The notes under the pieces were generated by a model. That model was not told where the DNA came from and ran no database searches. It saw only the letters and a program-made list of their open reading frames with translations. DNA of 64,000 bases. Origin: Alentia gelatinosa (Eukaryota > Annelida > Polychaeta > Phyllodocida > Polynoidae). Below, piece by piece: positions 10,261 to 20,814 of this stretch; the stretch's first letter is position 1; every line of letters begins with the position of its first letter. The stretch lies in assembly GCA_950022655.1 (NCBI GenBank), contig OX465584.1:6085694-6149693 (forward strand). Direction: 5' to 3'. A program made the translations under genes and the position numbers.

Positions 10261-10492
10261 CCCGAAACTTCGTTGTAGCAGGAAATGGCTGATGTTTCCG
10301 ACATGTTGATTGTCTCACTCTCCAAGCACAGACCCTGTGCCCTACTAGTATCTCATCACTACCGTACCTGTGTTGGGAAGATCTGCCTTCTCTGCTGATA
10401 TTCCATACATCCTAATTTGTGAGCTATTTGATAAGTACTGTGTGATCTCTTTGTGAGAGAGATATACAGTACCACAAAGTAAACACGATACA

Positions 10493-11000
10493 CTTATTCC
10501 TGTTGTATGAGCTGTCATATCATTATTCCTGTTGTATGAGCTGTCATATCATTATTCCTGTTGTATGAGCTGTCATATCATTATTCCTGTTGTATGAGCT
10601 GTCATATATCACTATTCCTGTTGTATGAGCTGTCATATATATCATTATTCCTGTTGTATGAGCTGTCATATCATTATTCCTGTTGTATGAGCTGTCATAT
10701 CATTATTCCTGTTGTATGAGCTGTCATATCATTATTCCTGTTGTATCAGCTGTCATATCATTATTCCTGTTGTATGAGCTGTCATATATCACTATTCCTG
10801 TTGTATCAGCTGTCATATATATCATTATTCCTTTTGTATAAGCTGTCATATCATTATTCCTGTTGTATGAGCTGTCATATCATTATTCCTGTTGTATGAG
10901 CTGTCATATCATTATTCCTGTTGTATGAGCTGTAATATCATTATTCCTGCTGTATGAGCTGTCATATATATCATTATTCTTGTTGTATGAGCTGTCATAC
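10493..11000 (+). repeat. 29-bp minisatellite (about 17 copies)
   Basis: The unit is ATTCCTGTTGTATGAGCTGT plus CATATCATT; variants carry CATATATCACT or CATATATATCATT, giving 29-33 bp spacing. Copies are nearly identical, implying recent expansion or homogenisation. There are no intervening unique spacers, so this is not a CRISPR-like array. Confidence 0.95.
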
Positions 11001-11284
11001 CAGTTATAGTCTTTGTGACTACTTTCTTGAGCGGTGAACACCTCAGTTTTGTGTTTTGCCAACAAGAAGCAAATCCTTTTTCCTATGTGAAATAAACATC
11101 AATGATAATCAACCCATAAGGTATGAGATGCGAATTTCTGAAAATATTAGAAAGAATTATCACAGACAAGACCCAACAGCTTGTTCGAAGCTCCCTTTGC
11201 TGCATGGTCTGCAGCTTCAATGCCCTCAGTTCCAATATGGCTAGGTAGCCACCTCCTTGCCATGTTCTCTCCTCAAGTTTGTGT

Positions 11285-11825
11285 ATGATTGCCTAAAGTG
11301 GGATTCACATGTAGAGACCCACATACCTAGAGATACGTAGAGACTGGTGTACTTCACACCTTTCCCCTTTGCTTATACAATTCTCAGTTGGTACAAAATT
11401 CTCACACAGCAAAGTGCTTTTATCAGTATCAAGGAAAAATGGCGAATTCGATTCACATGGGAGGACACACCTGGTACATAATCTCAGACATAGTCACATT
11501 GAACACTCACCCTGGGACTCAAGTACCCTTAATGTGAGGGGTGCTACAAACATGTAATCATGCCTGCTGGCCTCCTATTGGCTAGGGCAGGTACATAGTC
11601 TCAGCAGGTCCATTAGTCTCACCAAAATACCCCTGTAAATTTTAAACGTGTATAAAATCAAAATCTCATGATATTCAGTACCTGGCTAGGGCTGATTGTC
11701 GCAGGGAAAATAACCTGTCTCAGGGAAATGGAACCCAACAATTCAGACTAGGACATTTTGCTCCAGTACAAAACCTCAGCAGGATTTGTCTCAGACATGA
11801 ATCCTATGTGTGAATCCCACTTAAT
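11285..11825. mobile_element. Unclassified element with inverted ends
   Basis: AAGTGGGATTCACATG near 11298 is inverted relative to ATGTGTGAATCCCACTT at about 11806-11822. The inside (11480-11620) recurs at 32290-32420, sharing CCTGGGACTCAA and CCTATTGGCTAGG. The right part also resembles 610-690. This is a dispersed repeat of uncertain class. Confidence 0.55.
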
Positions 11826-12009
11826 ATCTTTAATGACGGCATTTCCCGGATTGTGCTGGCCAATGGCCTGAAGGCAGGACTTTGAATCAGAAGTTCAAAG
11901 TGGCAGTCTGATCAACTGTGGGTGTACACTCTACTAGATAAATGAAAGGTGAAGAGGACACGACTGAAAGGTCAGTGAGATACATCAATTACTATATAAC
12001 TATGAGCGT

Positions 12010-12350
12010 ACAACCTATGATTGCCTAACGCTGCTGGGGGTGGAATAACTTTTGTTTATGCCCAGGTTGACGTTTACTGCCAAGGTTTATAGTTCCAGGC
12101 GGTTTAGACCAATCAGATTATCTCTTACATAATCCTTATGAAAAGCGTAGTGGGGAGAAAACAGATAGTGTCAGTTTACTCGATAAGGTTGGATCTGGCT
12201 TCTGGTTTGATGGCGGTTAAGCAAATAACGGTTTTTATCGACATTAGCCGACGATTGCAGGTATATAGGAATAGGGAAATAATTCACAGTTACTCGGTAA
12301 GGCTTGGAAAAATTACTGCCCGCCTTTGGCAGTAATTTCTCCAAGCCTTA
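12010..12350 (+). mobile_element. Family L element
   Basis: The second module starts near GCTGCTGGGGGTGGAATAAC and ends in GGTATATAGGAATAGGGAAA. The hairpin module follows: TACTCGGTAAGGCTTGGAAA and AATTACTGCC, inverted as GGCAGTAATTTCTCCAAGCC. Copies are at 16545, 29545 and 38720. It contains CCAATCAGATTATCTCTTAC, conserved with 16610. Confidence 0.7.
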
Positions 12351-12886
12351 CCTCATAACTTTGACTTATATTGACCTCAATTACTAATTTTCTTTCTCTC
12401 AACGACTATATATTTGTGCTTTGTCTTTGGATCCGTTTGACAGTCTTGGAGCCCAAATGTGGTTTCATTTTCTGTTCCTCTATATGACGTCACTTGGTTG
12501 ACACAGAGATTAGAATAGCCCAAGGTGACACGAAAGATCTGCGGGGAGAGTGAGATTATCTCAGATGTTTCTGACATGGTAGATTGCCTCAGATTCTGCC
12601 AGTCACTCCTCCAACTACGTCCCTCCATCCGTACAGTCGCATGGTGTGGTGTGCATATAAGAAACCAGTCTCAAGTTAAAGGTTGATTTTTATTACCTCA
12701 CCCCTGGTATTTGTGTGGGTATTAGATTTTATCAGATAAAGTGTAAAGATTACGCCACAGGCGTTGTGTAGTATTTATGAATGACCTCGGAAACTAGCCA
12801 AGCAGCTGCCAGGATTTGCCGTCTCTGTGAAGACAGTATTATGACTATTCTAGCTATCACAACTTATAATGCAGTTATTATATCAT
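12351..12886. other. No gene recognised
   Basis: Nothing supported; a degraded TTATTACCTCACCCCTGG near 12692 resembles a family H module boundary. Confidence 0.35.
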
Positions 12887-13184
12887 AAAGAGGAAACCTA
12901 TAAAAGTTTACAGTAAGAGCTCGTATCCCATCGAGTTTCTATAGCATAGTAATTCACCTGGCGAAGCCAGAATTACGTAGCGATTCAAATGAGTTGGGAT
13001 CAATCTCTAAACATAAACTTGAATAGGTTCCGGAATTTATCTCACTCTTATCACTGACTAATTGGCTAACATTTGTGACATAATGCGTCATTGATTGTTT
13101 TTTTCTTCTAAATATTCCTTGGGCATCGAGTACGCGTTCCCTATGTTGAGTCCATGGGAGGGGGGGGGCGAAGGGTAAGATAAT
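12887..13184 (+). mobile_element. Family H bipartite element
   Basis: The hairpin module opens GAGGAAACCTATAAAAG and carries TCCCATCGAGTTTCTATAG, TAATTCACCTGGCGAAGCC and AGCGATTCAAATGAG. The second module runs from TTTATCTCACTC (about 13037) to AAGGGTAAGATAA (13171-13183). This is the same layout as the copies at 18036, 39116, 45101, 50541 and 52541, with greater divergence and a G-run. Confidence 0.8.
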
Positions 13185-13428
13185 ATGTATATATATATTT
13201 TTGTTCTTAATTTGGATAATGGGACTAGAAGAAGTATGAACCACACTTGTTTGGGTTTCTTAGTGTTTTCGCTCAGTTTCGCATCTTAAAGGTATGAAGC
13301 AACCGAAACTTGCGATGTACCCAAACCTTCTGACCCCTTCCGATGCTCTTCCTTATTAGAACATGTCAACATCTTCATCTTCAATGTGAAGTAGTTTGGC
13401 ATTTAGATTATAAACATATTTGAAGTAA

Positions 13429-13692
13429 GGCAGGGCGTCCACATACTACGATAGAAAGTTAGACATACCGATTTGGCTCCGATACATATATGGGGAAGGT
13501 GCAGAATCGTAGACATATGTCTAGACATGCCAATTCACCACGCATTGTATGAGGTTTAAATTGGTGTCTAATCGCAGAAACGTGGTCAACTGCCCCGATA
13601 TTAGGTGACCTTCCGACGCGATTTTTATTTTTTATCAGGAGGTGCATCGTAGACTATATCGGAGCCATATCGTAGTAGGTGAACGCTGGGCC
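13429..13692 (+). mobile_element. Family A MITE, complete, TAA-flanked
   Basis: The ends GGCAGGGCGTCCACATACTA and TAGGTGAACGCTGGGCC are inverted. TAA lies directly outside both (13426-13428 and 13693-13695), an apparent 3-bp duplication of the kind PIF/Harbinger elements make. Most other A copies read TA on each side, so the class is unsettled. No coding capacity. Confidence 0.8.
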
Positions 13693-13695
13693 TAA

Positions 13696-14190
13696 GTATT
13701 TCCTATAATGATATTCATCTTTTGTTATAGTGCAATTATATTTCTATTGGATAGAAAAATAAATGACTGGGACAATATGTTTCTTTCTATAACTAGAACA
13801 TTGCCTCCATAAACTTTGTTGCATCTAAATAGATAATTTACAATTTTATCAAATGTGAGCCATTTTCGTCGGCATAGGACTGATGCTGCTGCAGGTCACA
13901 CGATTTCCGACTGGTCTCCCCGGGTCACATCACAGATATGGATAACAATTCTGATAGATATAAAGCCGTCTCAGATTTCTCAGAGACCTGTCGGGCTCTT
14001 TTAAATCGGAATAAATCAGGTCTCATTTATGACCATGTCCTGATCTCAGTAATTAATCGGCGCGTCGAGAACAACACTGTAATTAAGCGCTCTCATTAAA
14101 AAAAACACGTTCCGTCTTTGGGCTGCGTAGAGGGAAGGCGCAATTAGAGAGCCGACTAATTGAAATAACATGTTCAGTCGCCGGCCTCGG
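13696..14190. other. No gene recognised; possible conserved noncoding DNA
   Basis: A unique-looking stretch with homeodomain-like TAATTA-type sites (AGTAATTAATCGG, TGTAATTAAGCGC). It matches no recognised repeat family here. Confidence 0.3.
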
Positions 14191-14210
14191 ACATTCAGCA
14201 AAATGTCGTC

Positions 14211-14880
14211 TGCTCTCAAACTCTGAATGGCGGGTTTCCATTGGCCGATTATTCAGCACTGATCTGCAGTCGGGAACCACAAAACGCTTATTAGGCCAGT
14301 TTCCATTGGCCCATTTTCCGACCGATTTCCACTGGCACATTTTCGTTGGCCAATTTCCATGGGTTTTTTGTCGGAAATATCGGGAACTGAATAGTACGCC
14401 TCAAACTCTGAATGGCGCCATTCCATCGGCCGATTTTTCAGCACTGATCTGCAGTTGGGAACCACCGATCGGTTATTAGGCCCATTTCCATTGGCCCATT
14501 CTTCGCCCGATTTCCACTGGCACATTTTCATTGGCCAATTTCCATTGGCTCATTTCAATCGGCCCATTATTTGGCCCGTTTGGCCCATTGGGAATCACCC
14601 ATGGATTATTCGTCGGAAATATCGGGAACAAAATGTTACGCCTCAAACTCTGAATGGCGGGTTTCCATTGGCCGATTATTCAGCACCAATCTGCAGTCGG
14701 GAACCACCAATCTCTTATTAGGCCCGTTTCCATTGGCCCATTATCCGACCGATTTCCTAAGGCACATTTCAATTTGCCCATTTTCCATCGGCCCATTATT
14801 CGGCCCGTTTCAGCCCATTGGGAATCACCCATGGCTTATTCGTTGGAGATATCGGGAACAAAATTTTACGCTGTTCTACG
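14211..14880. repeat. Family E terminal sequence in three tandem units
   Basis: CTCAAACTCTGAATGGCG starts units at about 14214, 14401 and 14642. Each holds a GGCCGATTATTCAGCAC plus CTGCAGTCGGGAACCAC block and several CCATTTCCATTGGCCCATT repeats, closing with TCGGAAATATCGGGAAC. The open frames of 88-141 codons across it are repeat-encoded and not supported as genes. Confidence 0.8.
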
Positions 14881-15146
14881 AAATTTCACTAAACTCGCTC
14901 AAATTCCAAGACACTATCCGGTGATTTCTTTTTGCGTTGGAATATGCACTTTAGGCCCATTTTCACGGCCCCATTATTCAGTCAGTTTCGGCCCGTTTCA
15001 GTCATGGCTGATTTTCCCCCAGAATGCTGTGATCATCAAGATTTTAATGTGGAAATTATTTACCCGGAAAATACATTAGATACAGTGTATACAACGCCCC
15101 CTCACCGATTATTTGATGTATAGTTTAGGGGAACGCATGCTATCGT

Positions 15147-15440
15147 ACCCCTGTCATAAGATCTCACACTCTCTAAGTCGTAATCTGTACAAGGTTCTCA
15201 CTGCACTCTATGGGAGAAGAACTAGGCTTAGAGCATTAAGAATCCAGTGGCACACAGTTTTCCCGCTAGGTAACATCATTGGGATTATAGGAATCTTTGC
15301 ATTGATGTACGTCTTTAGCCCGGGAGGCAGGCCAGTGGATTCTCAAGGCTCTAAGCCTAGCTTGTTAAGAATTCTTCTCTTTAGAGCAGTGAGAGCACAG
15401 AATACGACTTAGAGAGTGTGAGATCTTATGAGAGGAGTGG
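15147..15440. mobile_element. Family C foldback element, complete
   Basis: The left arm CATAAGATCTCACACTCTCT..AAGTCGTAATCTGTAC and the right arm (GTACAGAATACGACTTAGAG equivalent) ..GAGTGTGAGATCTTATG are near-perfect inverted copies of about 110 bp each. The loop holds CATCATTGGGATTATAGG. Copies are at 311, 19257 and 61391. No coding capacity. Confidence 0.85.
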
Positions 15441-15820
15441 TAATCGGTGCCGTATTCGTTGGACAATGGAAACGAACCTCATCTATGGTGGCTGAGCGTG
15501 TAGGGGTAAATAAATATAAAGTAAGGTTAAAAAAAACTCCGATTGATTGACTAGCAGGTGGCGTTTCTTGTGCTGGTTCGTTAAGGATAGTGTTCATCTA
15601 GAGCTTCCGAGATGATCAAATGGTCTGACGGGTAGTTGTGATCCATGGAGAAAAGTGTCAAGTCATTTTCATTTCACTCCCAATAAAAGCAAGTTTCTTG
15701 ATTATTCTAACTTGCGCGTGACAGTTGTTCTGGGGATGGATAACCACTAAGTGTATTTGTTATATTCAGCAAACGACATGATCACTTTTGATGGATGTTA
15801 CTAATGATATCACCGAGTGT
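15441..15820. other. No gene recognised
   Basis: A short stretch near 15440-15480 (GGTGCCGTATTCGTTGGACA) resembles family E. The rest is unassigned. Confidence 0.35.
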
Positions 15821-16262
15821 AAAGGCAGGCGTCCACCAACCACGACAAGCCTACGACAATGGCTTCCCCACTAGGTCCACGACAGGCCTACGATTGGAAA
15901 CCTTGTCGCAACCTTGTCGTCGTTGGTGGACCCTAGTTCCCGACAAGAGTCTACGACAAGGCCACGACAGGAAGCTTGTTGGGGGCCTGTCGTGGGCCTT
16001 CCGACAAGGTTACGACAAAATCGAACATGTTCGATTTTTACCATGACTGGACCATTGTTGTGGAGTGTCGTGGTTTCCTCGATATCACTGTCGTAGTGTG
16101 TCGGTACCATGGACGCCACGGGAACCAGCAATGTCTACGACACGCCCTGACAACACTGGCGTAAAGCCCCTCTTCTCAGGACAAGGCAGCGACACGGTGC
16201 CGATAGGAACTTTGTTGTCGGCTCTTGTCGTAGCCTTGTCGTGGTTGGTGGACTCCCGCCTT
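15821..16262 (+). mobile_element. Family B MITE
   Basis: The termini AAAGGCAGGCGTCCACCAAC and GTTGGTGGACTCCCGCCTT are inverted. Internal TCCACGACAGGC, GTTCCCGACAAGAGTCTACG and the palindrome ATCGAACATGTTCGAT (16020-16035) are shared with other B copies. It abuts a family N terminus at 16263, as the B copy at 27535-27979 also does. Confidence 0.85.
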
Positions 16263-16495
16263 AAAGGCCAGCCCCCACCTACCACGATTCTGGTCTCGAT
16301 AGGCCTTATGACGGCCTTCCTGACACCATACCGATTATACCGAGCAAAATTCGTGGAAGGTGGAACAGGTTTCTGCGATTCACTCTACGATAGGCTGCGA
16401 TAGGCTGCGATTGAAAACGCCAATCGTAGAGATCCCGATAAAATCCAACATGTTGGATTTTTCATAGCCCATTATAGCCTATCGGAGGTGATTTA
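16263..16495 (+). mobile_element. Family N MITE, left part
   Basis: It starts AAAGGCCAGCCCCCACCTAC, the inverted partner of the terminus at 27990-28017. It carries the palindrome ATCCAACATGTTGGAT (16442-16457) and TCGTAGAGATCCCGATAA, recurring at 19080. A right terminus was not found nearby. Confidence 0.65.
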
Positions 16496-16544
16496 ATAGA
16501 AAGATATTTCTTGCGGGTAAAATTGCGAACAAGCTATGACGACC

Positions 16545-16775
16545 TGATGCTGCTGGGGGTGGAATAACTTTTCTTTACTGCCCAGGTTGACAGTTCCGGG
16601 AGGTTTAGACCAATCAGATTATCTCTTACATAATCCTTATGAAAAGCGTAGTGGGGATAAAACATATAGTGTCAGTTTACTTGATGAGGTTGTACTGGCT
16701 TCAGGTTTGATGGCGGGTAAGTAAATAACGGTTTTTATCGATATTAGCCGACAATTGCAGGTATATAGGAAAAGG
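16545..16775 (+). mobile_element. Family L second module
   Basis: It runs from GATGCTGCTGGGGGTGGAAT to GCAGGTATATAGGAAAAGG, nearly identical to 12020-12275 (shared CCAATCAGATTATCTCTTAC). The hairpin module is absent downstream. Confidence 0.75.
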
Positions 16776-17185
16776 TAGAGCGCAGAATTGCCTTTGGAGG
16801 ACCAAAAACATAAACCATGGTCACGATTGGCTGACAATTCAATCGGTGTATCAATTTAGATCTCAGGCAGAGTTCTAATATTGAAATATACTGTGATTTT
16901 AGAAATATTTAATGAATCTGAATAATATTTTAGAGGTATTTACAACATATAATATTAATTTTCAGACACTGAAACAATGAGAGTTTTCCTTTATTATTTA
17001 CTTTTCTTGTTTCTATTCATTTCTGTATTACGTATTCAGTTCTTCCAATCAATAAGTGAAATTATCTCCTGAAGAGAACAATTTGGGAGACCAATTGTTG
17101 TTCATAATATATAGATTATGGGTGCCTATATCTAGGTCTAGTTTGTGCTATATCTAAAAGAAGGCTGAGCGATGATAGAGGAAAG
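16776..17185. other. No gene recognised (A/T-rich)
   Basis: Nothing supported. Confidence 0.4.
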
Positions 17186-17189
17186 CAGC

Positions 17190-17650
17190 GATTCTACAAC
17201 ACGCCGAGAACAGACGGAAGTGTTTGACCTGCCTCGTTCCCGCCACTCCCTCAAACAGACCAAAAGTCGTCTGCAGTTTGGCGCCATTTTGACATCTTAT
17301 AATAACACGACACGACTTTCCACTAACCCTCCCCGTGCCCGCGCTCTCCAAGCGGATACTCCCTACCCATCCCAGCCTGCGTCCCACAAACCACCCACGC
17401 AGTCTGCGCCTGGAGAGTGCGGCGCTTCTCCTCTCGCCGAATCTCGTTTATTGCACGTGTTCTCGAGCACTTCCGGGTGGCGCCGGGGTCGGTCCATTGG
17501 GTTGCGCGGGCGACCTGGACAAAACGCCGGCGTTTATGAACGCGTCCATTGAGGACCAATCAAGCCGAAATAATAAATGTGGCCGGGCGCTGAAGTGACA
17601 ATTAGGGTCCGTGCCAGGAGCATTTTGTCACTGACGACGGTAAGCCATGA
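17190..17650. promoter_or_regulatory. CpG island promoter (ETS, two CCAAT boxes)
   Basis: GC-rich with an ETS motif (CACTTCCGGG, 17468-17477) and two CCAAT boxes (reverse ATTGG at 17496-17500 and CCAAT at 17556-17560). A possible splice donor GACGACG|GTAAGCC lies at about 17633-17645, so a noncoding first exon on the plus strand is plausible. Open frames on both strands follow from high GC and lack motifs. Confidence 0.45.
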
Positions 17651-17734
17651 CCGAATACAAGTCAGATATGAAAGTCACCCTGGCCTATAGACCCGTTCCA
17701 GGCTCGCGCAGTAGAGTTCACCATCAGGTACTAT

Positions 17735-18036
17735 CGTAAAACTGGATGAGGTTTAATCTTGTCCACCGTATTCCACGACTGGAGTTTGGCATAGTGACTT
17801 CATGAGGCAAAGCCGAGTGAAGTCTGGAGCCAAAACTTCAGGAGTGGAATGCGGTGGCCAAGATTAAAACAAATCAGGTTTTGATTTTATCCTACCCTAT
17901 CTCCTCGATTTTGGAATATTACGTGATAACAATGCTGTACGCCACTAGTGGCATATAAAACTCCGTATGCCAGTCAGCGTGGCATACGGAAACCCAATGT
18001 AAAGCCTATGGGATTTTATATTAGGGGTAGGATAAT
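17735..18036 (+). mobile_element. Family G bipartite element
   Basis: The hairpin module begins GTAAAACTGGATGAGG and ends CAGGTTTTGAT, with arms CACGACTGGAGTTTGGCATA and a degenerate inverse. The second module is framed by TTTTATCCTACCC (17886) and GGGGTAGGATAATA (18024). It contains CATACGG/CCGTATG inverted phrases. An inverted copy lies at 18068-18350. Confidence 0.8.
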
Positions 18037-18610
18037 ATAGAGGAAACCCATGAAAGTTTAGGGTCAGAGCTTTTATCCTACCCCTAATATAAAATCCCAT
18101 AGGCTTAGCATTGAGATTCCGTATGCCACGCTGACTGGCATACGGACGTTTGTATGCTACTAGGGGCATACGGAATTTTGATGATTTTCATTCATGATTT
18201 TGATATTAAAATATTGTAGAGAGGGGTAAGATAAAATCAAAACCTGAGTTTGGTCCCGGATACCACTCGGCTCCGCCTCGTGATATCACTACGCCAAACT
18301 CCAGTCGTGGCATACGGGAGCCAAGATTAAAACTCATCCGGTTTTACGATAGTATCCCATCGAGTTTGAATCGCGTAGTAATTCACAAGGCAAAGCCACA
18401 TGAATAATGTAGCGATTCAAACGAGATGGGATTGAGCTCTGACCCTAAACTTGAATGGGTTTCTGAATTTATCTCACCCTTTACATTGACTAATAGGCTA
18501 ACATTTGTGACTTAATCCCCCATTGGATATTTTTCCTTAATATCTCATGGGCGTTAGATACGAGTTACCAATGTTAAGTCTATGGAGAAAAATATCTGGG
18601 GTAAGATAAT
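18036..18610 (+). mobile_element. Family H element split by a family G insertion
   Basis: GAGGAAACCCATGAAAGTTT begins at 18038 and family H stops at about 18068 within AGAGCT. It resumes at about 18351 with TATCCCATCGAGTTTGAATC, then runs through TTTATCTCACCC (18469) to GGGGTAAGATAAT (about 18599-18610). Its sequence is close to 50541 and 52541. Confidence 0.85.
18068..18350 (-). mobile_element. Family G element nested in family H
   Basis: It reads as the reverse of 17735-18036: TTTATCCTACCCCTAATAT, then GGGGTAAGATAAAATC, then a hairpin module ending CATCCGGTTTTACGATAG. It lies inside family H, giving a large inverted pair with the G copy 32 bp to the left. Confidence 0.85.
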
Positions 18611-18944
18611 TATATATAGAACTGCATCGAGAATCATATAAATACACAATATTCCACCAGTTTGGATGGGCCACAATGGTCATGTACATATATAATCGGT
18701 GTTGAGCCTCCTCATGTTCACTCATTTTCAAGGCGCCGATTCTTGAATTCAGTTGAAAAATTCTTTAGTTGGAAGTGTGGTGGACCCCCGGAGTCCCTCC
18801 ACTGTCCCCTGAGGGTCCCGTTGGGGTCCTTTATTGGTTAGAAAGTTTTCTTTTAATTTAGCACCACCTGACGACTTTCAGACGTCATTGACTAAAAATG
18901 GTCTCGTGTAAAGGACCATTTCTGGTGCTGATAGGCCTTACGAT
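18611..18944. other. No gene recognised
   Basis: Contains TTAGCACCACCTGACGACTT (about 18857), also seen at 26795 and partly at 53505, an unclassified dispersed motif. Confidence 0.35.
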
Positions 18945-19256
18945 TGACTTCCTGGCTGGCATAAAATTTCGTCAGGAGGTCAGACAAAATCGTGGCAGTG
19001 GATCATGTTTCTACGATTGACTGTATGATAGCCCACAATTGGATACCGATAGATTACGATTGAAAACGCCAATCATAGAGCTCCCGATAAGATCCAACAT
19101 GTTGGATTTTTCATAGCCTATTGTAGCCTATCAGTAGCTAAACATAGCCATGGGGCATGATTCACCGATTGGATCACGACAGAGGTCTACGATTCAAGGC
19201 CTCTTTCAAATACCTCCCAATAGACTATGAATTTACCATTTTAAATCGTATCCCAT
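18945..19256 (+). mobile_element. Family N fragment
   Basis: It shares GATAGGCCTTACGATTGACTT-type sequence, GAAAACGCCAATC, the palindrome ATCCAACATGTTGGAT (19092-19107) and TTTTTCATAGCC with 16263-16495. Termini are missing. Confidence 0.65.
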
Positions 19257-19672
19257 CGCGCATCTCACACTCTCTAAGTGGTATTCTCTATTCCAGTCCA
19301 AATAAAGCCACTAGGGCGCCAAGTACACAGTGGCATCATTGAGATTATAGGAATCTTTGGGTTGCATTGATATACAGTAGAACCCCGCTTCCGTGACACC
19401 CCCGCTTCCGTGACACCCCGCTTAAGGGACACCCCGCATAAGGGGACAATCTGCTCGGAACGTAAATTTTTCCCTATATTAAGAGTTTATTTTAACCCCG
19501 CTTAAGGGGTCGGTTTTCCAGTATGGAAATGCTTCTTAACCCCGCTTAAGGGGTCATACAGTAAAACTCCTTAAGCGGGGTTTTACTGTATGTGTTTAGC
19601 ACGGGAGGCAGGACAGTGGATTCTCAAGGCTCTAAGCCTAGTTTCTTAAGAATTCTTAAGAATTCTTAAGAT
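19257..19672 (+). mobile_element. Family C element interrupted by family D
   Basis: The left part carries ATCTCACACTCTCTAAGTGG and CATCATTGAGATTATAGG. After the nested element it resumes GCACGGGAGGCAGGACAGTG and TCAAGGCTCTAAGCCTAGTT, matching 15330-15360. Both outer tips are missing. Confidence 0.75.
19375..19588 (+). mobile_element. Family D MITE with TA flanks
   Basis: The ends CAGTAGAACCCCGCTTCCG and AAGCGGGGTTTTACTG are inverted and bordered by TA (19373-19374, 19589-19590). The insertion point interrupts otherwise continuous family C sequence. CAGTARAACCCCGC ends with a TA target fit the Tc1/mariner-pogo group. Relatives are at 46180-46425 and 48221. Confidence 0.8.
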
Positions 19673-20393
19673 ATGGCTCCGATGTGGTCTACGATGAACC
19701 TCCTGATAAAAAAATCAAAATCGCATCGGAAGGTCACCTTATATCGGGGCAGTTGACCACGTTTTTGCGATTAGACACTGATAAAAACCCCATACAATGC
19801 GTGGTGGATTGGCATGTTTATAGGGGGGCGTCCACCAACCACGACAAGGCTACGACAAGTGTTGACATGAAAGTTCCAATCGGCGCCTTGTTGCAGTCTT
19901 ATCGTAAGAAGGGAGGCTTTACGACAGTGTTGTTGGGACATGTCGTAGACGTCGATGGTTCCCGTAAAAAAGATGTCCATGGTACCGACACACTACAACA
20001 GTGATATCGAGTAAACCACGATACTCTACGACAAGTCCAGTCCAGTCCAGTCATGGGAAAAATCAAACATGTTCGCTGTTGTCATAGCCTTGTCAGAAGG
20101 CTCCCGACAAGCTTCCAATAGCAGCTCAATTGTGGCTTTGTCGTTGCCTTGTCGTAGACTCTTGTCGCGAACTGGGGTCCACCAACCAGGACAAGGCATC
20201 CAGTCACAGGCCAGTCGTGGACTTTGTCGGGAACTCATTGTCTTAGCCTTGTCGTAGTTGGTGGACGCCCCCCTTAACTAGACATATGTCTACGATTTTG
20301 CACCTTCCCGATTTGTCTCCAATATTGACTTTTTGTATGCGAGCCATATCGGTAGGTCTAAATTTCTATCATAGTAGGTGGACGCCAGGCCCT
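19673..20393 (-). mobile_element. Family A MITE interrupted by family B
   Basis: Reverse-orientation family A: ATGGCTCCGATGTGGTCTAC, GACCACGTTTTTGCGATTAG, GGTGGATTGGCATGT, then family B, then CTAGACATATGTCTACG and the terminus GTAGGTGGACGCCAGGCCCT. The left terminus is missing. Confidence 0.85.
19823..20273 (-). mobile_element. Family B MITE nested in family A
   Basis: The ends GGGGGGCGTCCACCAACCAC and GTTGGTGGACGCCCCCC are inverted. The right border is TTAA (20274-20277) and the left TTATA, compatible with a decayed TTAA target. The interior has GTCGTAGACTCTTGTCGCGA and AATCAAACATGTTCG. Confidence 0.85.
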
Positions 20394-20814
20394 TAGTTGC
20401 CAGGTGGAAGGCCCACATTGCCTCACCTCGGAAAGGACTATAGTTGAGATATGAAAGTCCTGGTGATCTATATCTGCTCGCAAAGTGGGAAACGCGCGAT
20501 GCTAAATAAACGTACACCCAGCCCCACGCCGGCATTCACAGGCGAGTCGACTGATGAGTGATCGCGCGCTTTCCACCACCCGCACTAAACTGCGGGTTAG
20601 GCGACCGTATCCAACGGGATCACACGAAATAGACGCGCTTTGTTTGGATTCGTCGGAAAAAAATACTAAGTAAAAAGGAAAGCAAGAGTCCTGAAATGAG
20701 CTGTGGTGAAAAGTGAGCATAGGTCCCGCAGAGGTTTTACTGGAGCTATTTTTATTCAATTTAGGTCATTTTCCATGAGCTGACGATGACAGCGACGATT
20801 ATACGAGTTCTCCT
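20394..20814. other. No gene recognised; some CpG-rich sequence
   Basis: CpGs are frequent at about 20480-20640 (GTCGACTGATGAGTGATCGC). No promoter motif was clear. Confidence 0.35.

Noticed and set aside
10493..11000. CRISPR-like array (29-bp repeats)
   Set aside because: Units are directly contiguous with no variable spacers, and the surrounding DNA is eukaryotic.
14571..15079. Overlapping 117- and 141-codon frames as genes
   Set aside because: Encoded by tandem family E terminal repeats; alternate frames are equally open.
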